A DNA stretch of 47,639 nt from Alloascoidea africana. Taxonomy: Eukaryota > Ascomycota > Alloascoideomycetes > Alloascoideales > Alloascoideaceae. Where the stretch lies: the NCBI GenBank assembly GCA_030581615.1, contig JAKTTT010000100.1, positions 1 to 47,639 on the forward strand, in the 5' to 3' direction. The notes under the pieces were generated by a model. It did not search any database. It was not told the DNA's origin and saw only the letters and a program-made list of their open reading frames with translations. Below are positions 41,501 to 47,639 of the stretch, piece after piece. Positions within the stretch are counted from its first letter, which is position 1. Every line of letters begins with the position of its first letter. Made by a program: the position numbers and the translations under genes.

Positions 41501-42280
41501 CTTTATCTCGCCATCAGTTCCGATAAGAATATTCTCTATCTTCAAATCTCTGTGCACAATTGAGTGGTGATGACAATAATCAAGGGCACTGGCTATACTG
41601 CGAGCAAACTTTCGTGCTTGTTTTTCCTTTAATGAGCCATGATTCACAATGTAATCCAAAAGTTGACCACCGCTTACAAACTCAAAAATCATGTAAAAAT
41701 GGCTCGTCATAGGGAAGATGTCATATAACTTGCAGATATATTTGTGGTTTAGTAATCTGCCGATAGCCGCTTCTCGTATCGTTCTCCGATCTCTAGATTC
41801 TTCTTTCTCTAGCTCCGTTTTTCGTTTTAGGACGGCCTCGACATCATTGGGGTCGGGTGGGGTTTGATGCTCACGAAGATACACATGAACTGCACGGGTA
41901 GTTATTTTTACAGCAGCGTAAACAGGGGGATTTGATTTATTCTTAGCCAGTTTCACCTTGCCCATCGAACCAGCGCCAATAGTTTTCACAAAGTCCCATT
42001 CGCCGATCGATTTTCGATGATAAGATGCCCCTGTCGGTTGATCTCTGCGCTTTTCATTGGATCTAGGAGTCTTTGGCATTGGACGGGAAGCAGAAGGCCT
42101 TGCTTGCTCATATTGCGTGTCAAGTTGTTGAGGCTGTTGCTGCTGTGTGGGATGAGGAGCCTGTTGACCAGATACTCTATTCGAACCATCACCATGAGGT
42201 ACCCCATTATAGCGAGAGGAAGGGATGGAGGCTGACACAGTGTGTCTATGAGATTGTGCTCTCCTCACCTGTGATTCCAT
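38594..42280 (-). CDS. KIN1: KIN1/KIN2-type serine/threonine kinase (PAR-1/MARK family)
   Basis: 1228 aa in one exon. The kinase domain spans about 95-374: glycine loop GAGSMGKVKLA, catalytic Lys about 125, an insert of about 30 residues after YAAVKITTRAVHVYLREHQT that is typical of Kin1/2, HRDLKIENIL (Asp about 245), DFGLSN and the activation loop LKTFCGSLYFAAPELL. A long Gln/Pro/Ser-rich linker follows. KGFFSVQTTSTKPLIVIRAD with EVRGGFICTHRPSID (about 985-1035) is the AMPK-like C-terminal segment seen in Kin1/2. The last about 45 residues (FEIYIVKVPILNLYGVQFKK) form the KA1 domain that binds acidic phospholipids. Kin1/Kin2 act at the plasma membrane in polarised exocytosis and, with Ire1, in HAC1 mRNA targeting. 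Confidence 0.93.
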   Translation of the reverse strand: MESQVRRAQSHRHTVSASIPSSRYNGVPHGDGSNRVSGQQAPHPTQQQQPQQLDTQYEQARPSASRPMPKTPRSNEKRRDQPTGASYHRKSIGEWDFVKTIGAGSMGKVKLAKNKSNPPVYAAVKITTRAVHVYLREHQTPPDPNDVEAVLKRKTELEKEESRDRRTIREAAIGRLLNHKYICKLYDIFPMTSHFYMIFEFVSGGQLLDYIVNHGSLKEKQARKFARSIASALDYCHHHSIVHRDLKIENILIGTDGEIKIIDFGLSNLYNRTEQLKTFCGSLYFAAPELLSAQYYTGPEVDIWSFGVILYVLVCGKVPFDDHSIPVLHTKIKAGKVEYPDHLSNDCVHLLSRMLSVNRHQRATLQEVMNHPWMNKYHDGPPDSYIPKREPLMLPLDLNVIKEMDGFGFGSSEKVLADLTEILSSSKYLQAVNHWRAQEEKKENEQKKATRLIGMDLYRKVRTHSSYSNNNVVEEPEIPDPTNAYHPLISIYYLAREKVEHDEKTLSQQLEKIKHQETPVSIPDQTNIKSTISSPPSEPKVVKPLSPQEGSHAARYTKPPPLPPVSGHTNELRVGLGLPQISVPEAAHTMNYKPQIRVQGVPTQVPSPVLTSPTSPGQPLQQQQQQPFHGHSRAHSAQISSNKPRVSSDFEPRGQFQFGGSRYQSIAISPPLPNNQPRFQNQKGDEVEESKHPKHSQSVDISSGIGSIFRRFSSRRRPKDSPSYAQSIGYVAATQQQTIPDSELMSPVNTAPLPTRNNGFTSPPGLPPVPRLPDIITNLNPPPGPVSVPTTAVGDRLYPQISDTQSYYNKGDNHEGQGTADRKNSHYRSSSVNPAILRMNQSPVKPHTNAPRTPQENRVQEKKLHPSARAKSVGHARKESITFKKNNNDHQQQMTGIGTSFDDHSFELEDEMFYDVALEPRDKGKLNKPQNGDDKFSGNAKGNKPVAKTPASNQIGNMPSIEYPKQVFLKGFFSVQTTSTKPLIVIRADIIRVLSHLKVDFREVRGGFICTHRPSIDISGGHPQAATQYHGTNPPTTSDDGTTMSSTNSYEDRTVSYSSQQNNYSISRTPSSSHRRKFSIGSGFLNNHKKKGANSNASNETTSGTSNSAVNEYNTEESDQSMESVGMGYGGSDMLGSRYEQRMKRQQQQLSNQQAHFDKIKENTDAVSAPSPSRPNNSSYQPRTPLQFEIYIVKVPILNLYGVQFKKIMGNTWLYKELASKILSELNL

Positions 42281-42639
42281 AGTAGATAGAGCAAGTAGAG
42301 GTTACAGGTAGGTCGAAATTCCAGAAGAGATGATAGTGGGAGGGGTTCAAGAATGAAGAGTAAAGTTATCTTTGGAAATGTCTGAACACTATGACCACAG
42401 AGTCAAGGGCAATAGGGCAAAAAGACAAAATACAGAGATCCAACCAGAGAGTCACTCAAAAATATGCTACGTATTATCGAGGCTGGGCAGATAGCTCGCA
42501 CTTGTGTAATGGTCTGGCTGGTACTCAAAATAGAGTGTAGTCTCGCTCAACAGTTGGCCGTGTAGGTGTTTTGTTCTTCAGAGGGTTATCTAACAGATTA
42601 GTCAGCAAAGTCTGTCAAGTGGTTTTCAAAGATTGCAAG
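42281..42639. promoter_or_regulatory. KIN1/2 upstream region
   Basis: 359 bp between the KIN1/2 start codon and the first transposon-derived repeat. The kinase promoter is therefore close to, or overlapped by, the transposon region. No gene is seen. Confidence 0.4.
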
Positions 42640-42840
42640 TCCTCAGGGTTAAAGGTTGGTTTTGTCAGAAAGAGATCAGCTCTCTGGTTCCTGGTTTTAT
42701 CCGTGCTCAGATCTACGCCATAGTCTTTAGATTTCTCTTTGTAGTAGCCTTCGATTCCTTTCGTGTTCATTAGTCTGGCCACATCTATGATAACCTTTCC
42801 TAGTTCAACGCGTCCACCACCGTGCATCGCTACATTCCAC
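42640..42840 (-). repeat. Outer inverted repeat, left arm
   Basis: On the minus strand this reads GGTGGAATGTAGCGATGCAC and then a sequence matching the plus strand at 46557-46760 with scattered substitutions (shared blocks include GAACTAGGAAAGG and GATCTAAAGACTATG-like stretches). The left copy keeps an open 70-codon frame, while the right copy has stops. It is probably transposon-derived, as both copies border copia fragments in the same relative orientation. Confidence 0.7.
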
Positions 42841-42936
42841 CTTTGACACCTCGTCAGGATGGATGTTCGTCATTTGTTCTATATATCTTAATAAAGACCA
42901 TTCATATTTGTGCTCAACCTCGAGCAATACTCTCTC

Positions 42937-43640
42937 TTGGTGAGGAGCTGGCAACTCGACAGGATGGACTGTTTGTCATTGGCTCTACTTACATTAAACG
43001 AGATCCAGTCCACTCAGCCTTTCTGGTTGCTTGCCGCTCAAACCAAGCCAAGTCCCAAGCCCATTTTTGCTTGGACACCAATTACAGGCTGAAAAGACTC
43101 TAGAGAAAGGGTTAGTCCGTTTTCTCCTGCAGCCCTCGAATAGATGTGAAAACTGTACAGCTGCCAAACTCAGACGTACTCCATTTGTCGATACAGGCAA
43201 TGGATCAGAATCTCGCAAGATGTACGTTCTTCACATGGACATAGCTGATTTCCCTCCCTTGATCTTAGGCTCCTCCAAATTTGTCATTCTCGTTGATGGT
43301 TTGACAAGATACGTCACGACTTTAATGTTCATTGATACCCAACAGTTCACGAGTGCAGTTAGCGCTGCCATCCACCACTTGGAACGTGTCGCCGATTCTC
43401 GTTGCGTCTTTATCAGTATTGATAATGGCTCGGGGATGACGAGATCTCAATTTCTGGAATAGGCTGCCTCTACCGGAATTGGTCTTCAATTCACAGTTCC
43501 ATACAGCCCAAGCCAGAATGGAGCTTCAGAACGTCATATTCAAACCATTAAACGTCTCTCAATGGCACTACTGAACGATTCAAACTTACCAAGTTGCTTC
43601 TCTGAATTTGCAATACTTCATGCAACAGTGTTGCATAATG
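42937..43640 (+). pseudogene. Ty1/copia integrase-region fragment, truncated copy
   Basis: Starts abruptly inside a copia polyprotein (LGEELATRQDGLFVIG, the gag-pre-integrase part). It continues through the zinc motif region (RCENCTAAKLRR) into the integrase core (MYVLHMDIADFPPLILGSSK). An in-frame TAG at 43460 breaks it (after MTRSQFLE). Reading then resumes in another phase through the end of the shared region near 43640. Gag, protease and RT are missing. It is a diverged, oppositely oriented copy of the element at 43682-46031. Confidence 0.82.
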
Positions 43641-44400
43641 ACAAAGGTTGAAAGTTAGTTATATTAGAAAAACTAATATTATGCATTACCGTTGCGTGTA
43701 GGATTGCAAACTCAGTGAAGCATGGCGGCAAGTTGGAGTCGCTCAGAAGCGTCATGGCGAGACGCTTGATGGTCTGTACGTCTCTTTCGGAAGTGCCATT
43801 TTGGCTTGGGCTGTATGGAACTGTGAATTGAAGACCTTTTCCAGTAGAGGCAGAAATTGAGCACTGGTCATTTCTGACCCATTGTCAGCCCTGAGAAAGA
43901 CACATTGTGAGCCAGCGACCCGTTCTAAGTGTTGAATGGCTGCACTGATAGCACTCGTAAACTGTTGTGTATGAATGAACAGCAGAGTAGTGACATATCG
44001 TGTCAGACCGCCGACGAGAATAACAAACTTGGAGGAGCCTAAGATCGAGGGAGGGAAATTAGCAATATCCATGTGAAGCACGTACATCTTTCGAGGTGGT
44101 GATCCATTTCCTGTGCCGACAAATGGGGCACGTTTGAGTTTGGCAGCTATACAGTTTTCGCATCTATTCGAGGGCTGTGGGAGGAAACGGACCAGGCCCT
44201 TGGAAAGTGTCTGGGTAGCTGTCGATTGATGACCCAGTAAGAAGTGGACTGGGGATTTTGTCTGAGTCGAACGTCGGGCAACCAGAAAGGCTGAGTGTAC
44301 TGGGTCTCGCTTAATGTAGGTACAGCCAATGACAAAGAGTCCATCCTGTCGAGTTATCAACTCCTCGCCCAGAGATAGAGTGTTATTTGAGGTGTAGCAC
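42937..44400. repeat. Large imperfect palindrome of two copia fragments
   Basis: The plus-strand fragment (about 42937-43640) and the minus-strand copy (about 44400-43682) are the same integrase region facing each other, with only about 40 bp between them. The match extends to TTGCATAATG on the left and the complement of AATGCATAAT on the right. Identity by eye is about 80% and was not computed. The spacer itself has a small TTAGTT/AACTAA inversion. Confidence 0.8.
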
Positions 44401-46031
44401 AGATAGGCTAGATTCCGCATCATGACGATGGGTTGTTCAAGCCTTCTAGTGGATATGAGGTTGGCTTGGAGGGCCGGAACATAAAGAACTTCAGAGAGAT
44501 CAATGAGATCACCATTCTTAAGTCTAACAGTTGATGATCCGGTACCTACAATCTCCAATCTTGTGCCATCTGCAATAGTAACGAAATCAGCCTTAGAGAG
44601 CTCTTTAAAATCAGTAAGTGCATCCAGATCACTAGTCATATTGTCTGATGCTCCACTATCCAAAACCCACGTCATGAGCGACAAGTCCTGTGCGTCATGT
44701 TGAGAAATGGCTACAAAATGTCTCGGTGTTGTACCACGATCCAAGGCTTTCAGCTTTGGGCAAGCTGACGATCTATGTTTGTGTGAAGTGCAAATCATAC
44801 AGCAAGCCATAACTGCACAGCCATCGTGTGACAAAATTGTGGCATCGTCGGGAATGTGGTGTTTTCTGTTGCAGACATTATTCTTGTGGTAGTGGTTAAA
44901 GCAATGTGCACATTTCAAAATCACCTCTTCATTGGCAAACCTGATGGTGGTAGGAGGTCTAGGCAGAGATGGTCTGTTACCCTTACGATTGAAGTAGACG
45001 TTCGCAGGAGAAGGGTTACGACGATTACCTGAAATGGAGGAAGAACTAGAGGTAGAACCAGAGGATGAGGTAGAACCAGAAGTATAAGTAGACCGAGAAG
45101 AAGAACCGAAACGTTGAGATGCGAAACCTATAGGCGCAGAGGACTTGGAACTGGTAGCCAAGGCGAGTTGCGAGAGTTTTGCCTTCTCTTCAAGGATGTT
45201 CAGCAAGGAGAGGTGAGAAAAATAAGATGGGATATTTTTCTCTTTTTCGGAAGTATCGGACCAGTCGAAGGGATTGTGCTTGAAGATACAACCGAGTAAC
45301 GAGTAGAGAAGCATTTGAGGGTTCAATCCGGATATGTGGTTACCCAACAGCAAACATTCATCAACTATGGAGGCAGAAGTGCTTACTTGTTTAATCAATG
45401 CCTCATGGTTCAAGGAGTTGATGTTGGAGATACTTTGAAGTAGTTGAAGAAGTTTAGAGGATAGTAACTGGTAGGTGTTGTCAGGTTGGCTATCTTTGAG
45501 GAATTCAAGCATCTTCGTAGAAGATAAGGAATCTTCATGTAGATGAGAGAAGGTGATGATTGTTGGGATCGAAGAGCGGATAAGATCACAAATAGCATCA
45601 TCAACGGATTTGATCACAGTGCTGGCGTATTTTTGGTCCCGTTCATCGAAAATGTCTGTAATCTTGAGGTTTGTCGGAAAGTAGGGAGCCATATCGTGAT
45701 CAAGATAAGTACCCTTGATGCCTGCAGAAATAAGGACACTAGACAAGCGTGCCTTCCAAAGGATAAAGTTGTTACGCTGGAAAGATGTGAGACTTGATTG
45801 TCCACTCTTTAAGGAGCTGCGGCAAGACGATAGGGAGAAACTGGCAGTGAAGAACTTATCTAAGTTCAAGGACTTGAGCTTGGAGAGGATAATTCTATTG
45901 TTGTGGAGGTCTGAGGTTGAGTTGCCTGTCACCGTGTAAGCAGATGTCGTTCTTTGAGAGGAGCACCAACCAGGATAGGAATGGGGTCCGATACTGGATA
46001 TACTTGTGAGGAACGTGGTAATGTTTCCCAC
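43682..46031 (-). mobile_element. Ty1/copia-type gag-protease-integrase ORF, truncated and inactive
   Basis: The minus frame 46031-43752 (759 codons) begins at a GTG codon, so its true start is elsewhere or spliced. Gag covers the first about 370 residues. Two CCHC zinc knuckles follow (CAHCFNHYHKNNVC; CMICTSHKHRSSAC). The retropepsin motif VLDSGASDNMT lies near 452, then a pre-integrase HHCC zinc region (HFLLGHQ ... CENCIAAK), then the integrase core with its first two acidic residues (MDIANF; RADNGSEMT). A deletion of about 10 bases relative to the sister copy shifts the frame near 43830. The coding sequence then stops at the palindrome centre, with no reverse transcriptase or RNase H attached. 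It cannot transpose by itself. Confidence 0.88.
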
Positions 46032-46088
46032 AGTGGGTTGATCTGTTAAGCAAGAAAACAGTAATCTTTATTGTAAGTATAAGCACTG

Positions 46089-46122
46089 AAGATCTAAACT
46101 CAGAAGTACGAGTTTAGATCTT
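46089..46122. repeat. Perfect 13-bp inverted repeat, 8-nt loop
   Basis: AAGATCTAAACTC, then AGAAGTAC, then GAGTTTAGATCTT, about 60 bp before the copia gag frame. In the element's leader it would form a stable RNA stem; structured leaders near gag are common in LTR elements. Confidence 0.85.
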
Positions 46123-46176
46123 TTATATATTCTAAGAAAGAACTATATAAGACTGGCAAAAGCTATTTGGGCCAGT

Positions 46177-46416
46177 TTAAGGGTAAAGCCCTGAATAGAA
46201 GTCACGACATCGTGACAAATAATAATGTAATTTGTATAATATAAACATGATCGGTTGCGGTGTGACCGATAAACAGAGACAAGTATTCGAACCTGTAGCA
46301 GAGAATTCAGATTGTAGAGCTTTATAGGTGTCTCCGGAAAACTCTGGTGCAAGAATGCGATTGATTGCAGACTTTAGGTCTGTTCTGAGAGCTCTTCCGA
46401 TTCTCTGGCTTAGCAT
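46177..46416 (-). other. Open segment upstream of copia gag, possible 5' exon
   Basis: A minus frame reads SQRIGRALRTDLKSAINR and then EFSGDTYKALQSEFSAT, gag-like in composition. A donor at ACAG|GTTCGA and an acceptor at TTAACAG before the main gag frame would join in phase as SAT|DQPTVGN. This would explain why the main frame has no ATG. It is speculative: retrotransposon genomes rarely depend on splicing. Confidence 0.25.
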
Positions 46417-46556
46417 GATGAGACTAAGCTTGAAACTTACGTTAGTGATCAGTTAGGGCGGCCGTGGTGTGACTCGTCAAGAGCAGAAGTGGTCATGTAG
46501 GATCTGAGAGCCAATATTGAGGTATCCGGATCACGAAAAGGGGCTTCATAACCTTA

Positions 46557-46760
46557 CAAAGGTGGAATGTAGCGATGCACGGTGGTGGACACGTCGAACT
46601 AGGAAAGGCTATCACGAATGTGGTAAGACTAATGAGAACGAAAGGAATAGGGAGTCAAAAGGAACTACAGAGGAAGATCTAAAGACTATGTCATAGCTCT
46701 GAACACGAAGAAGAACTGGAACCAAAGAGCATGAACTCTTTCGACCAATAACTTGACGGA
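46557..46760 (+). repeat. Outer inverted repeat, right arm
   Basis: The plus strand starts GGTGGAATGTAGCGATGCAC and matches the minus strand of 42640-42840 over about 180 bases with substitutions and small indels. Together the two arms enclose both copia fragments, giving a nested inverted arrangement. Confidence 0.7.
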
Positions 46761-46794
46761 AAACGGTGAAAAGGGTCGTTGGCTTTGTTGTCTG

Positions 46795-46877
46795 AAGATG
46801 TCCAAAGCAGTTCATTGGCGGCAGTCAAGAGTACTCTTAGATATCTCAAATATATCTTAAACCGTGACGTCGAGTAA
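46795..46877 (+). pseudogene. Copia reverse transcriptase C-terminal relic
   Basis: In one plus frame AVKSTLRYLKYILNRD appears. Just upstream in another frame, MSKAVHW matches the S-x-P-x-x-x-H-W that precedes A-x-K-R-x-L-R-Y-L-K in Ty1/copia reverse transcriptases. A small frameshift separates the two. It lies on the opposite strand to the gag-pol ORF, so it belongs to a different or inverted copy. Confidence 0.55.
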
Positions 46878-46979
46878 TTCAGTCAAATCCTTATTTCTGT
46901 GCTCTCATGACCTTGTATAAAACATTGGCAGTGGGGATAGGAGGCTAGTGAAATATCAATTGTGCCAGCATAATCTTTA

Positions 46980-47560
46980 TTAATTTTAAAATCCATGCAA
47001 GAGGAGTGCCTGGCAGGACTCTCTTACTCAAGGGGGGAACAGGGCACAAAGGTCAAGAAAGAGTCAAGAAGAAAATGTATTTAGTGTTTGGTGTCTTCTC
47101 CCAAGACTTGGGGAGAAAGGCCTCCTTTTATAGAGCTTAGAAACTGCTAGAAACTAAGTAAGCAACTAAAGGATTATTAGAATAACCGCTTGTAGTTACT
47201 GCTGTAAACTAAGACAAGAGAATGTTAACTGAGCGCGAGTATGAGAATGAGAAACTAAATGGAACTTAATTTAAGGATAAGAACCTCTGTTCTGAACTCT
47301 CAAGTTTATGACTCAAAAGATTGATATTAAGTAGCTTAAGAAGAAGAAAACCAAAAATACAAACAAAGTTCTATTTATACTAATTGGCTTCAGTCTCATT
47401 ATTACACCATTCTTGATTATACTGTGCCTTTTCTTCATAAGAATCACAATTCTTACAGATCCTGTAAGAGATGCTGAAGAGAATGTAAGAAATGAGAAGA
47501 AAAGAAGGACACAAAGGATGGTTTACAAAGAACACAAAGAACACAAAGGCTGGTTACCTT
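46980..47560 (-). repeat. LTR-like sequence, minus orientation
   Basis: On the minus strand: CTTACAG-GAT-CTGTAAG, AATTGTGATTCTTAT, TTTGTTTGTAT, GAGAGTTCAGAACAGAGG and a TATA-like TATAAAAGG, in the same order as in 1010-1600 (plus). It is probably a diverged LTR of the same family, oriented like the gag-pol ORF at 46031-43682 but separated from it by about 950 bp of scrambled sequence. Boundaries are approximate. Confidence 0.42.
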
Positions 47561-47639
47561 TGTTGTTACATGGGTTATAGTAACACTTCGGTTTGCACCT
47601 AGAAGTGAAGTACATTGAACAATGACAATTGCATGAAAG

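Noticed and set aside
34618-42280. Phosphatase, PTPA and kinase genes as a possible signalling cluster
   Set aside because: Orientations differ, spacing is ordinary and these are dispersed housekeeping regulators in other yeasts; no evidence of a joint unit.

Overview
The window looks like nuclear chromosomal DNA of an ascomycete yeast (Saccharomycotina). The supporting evidence is the set of yeast-specific genes: KRE1-like cell-wall proteins, the MGA2/SPT23 membrane transcription factor, YPD1, PPS1, EFM7, COA3, NAM9, RRD1, KIN1/2 and EAF7. Many genes carry short introns of about 50-125 bp, with GTAAGT/GTATGT-type donors and CTAAC-type branch points. That intron density is higher than in Saccharomyces cerevisiae and suggests an early-diverging lineage; I do not name a species. 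Two CTG codons in the SGT2-like gene fall on positions that are hydrophobic in the TPR fold, which fits standard CUG-Leu decoding.

Layout. 1-4000 is a retroelement graveyard around a tRNA-Gln gene: a Ty3/gypsy protease/linker relic on the minus strand, an LTR-like sequence, the tRNA, and a plus-strand Ty3/gypsy RT-RNase H relic. 4000-11900 holds YPD1 (phosphorelay), an MGA2/SPT23-type factor with a long leader, and an SPF30-like splicing factor in three exons. 12200-15100 holds a five-exon minus-strand gene with the domain order of the meiotic axis proteins Red1/SYCP2. It is followed by a 981-aa disordered protein I do not recognise and by a tandem pair of KRE1-like proteins, only one of which keeps a hydrophobic (GPI-type) tail. 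A 1.6-kb stretch without recognisable genes leads to EFM7 and PPS1.

27-38 kb is compact housekeeping territory: mitochondrial cysteine synthase-like protein and COA3 (divergent), SGT2, a possible unidentified minus-strand gene, FPR1 (FKBP12), EAF7 and NAM9 (divergent), TEP1/PTEN, and RRD1/PTPA. KIN1/2 follows at 38.6-42.3 kb.

42.3-47.6 kb is a second transposon region. A Ty1/copia gag-protease-integrase ORF on the minus strand is broken before the reverse transcriptase. It faces an inverted, partly deleted copy of its own integrase region across a spacer of only about 40 bp, so roughly 700-bp arms form a large imperfect palindrome. A second, outer pair of inverted repeats (42640-42840 and 46557-46760), a plus-strand RT relic and an LTR-like sequence complete the region.

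Several genes touch phosphate signalling (YPD1, PPS1, TEP1, RRD1, KIN1/2), but nothing in the layout shows that they form one system. Exon structures were assembled by hand from splice signals, reading phase and family similarity; none has been tested with transcripts. All family assignments are by eye, without database searches.
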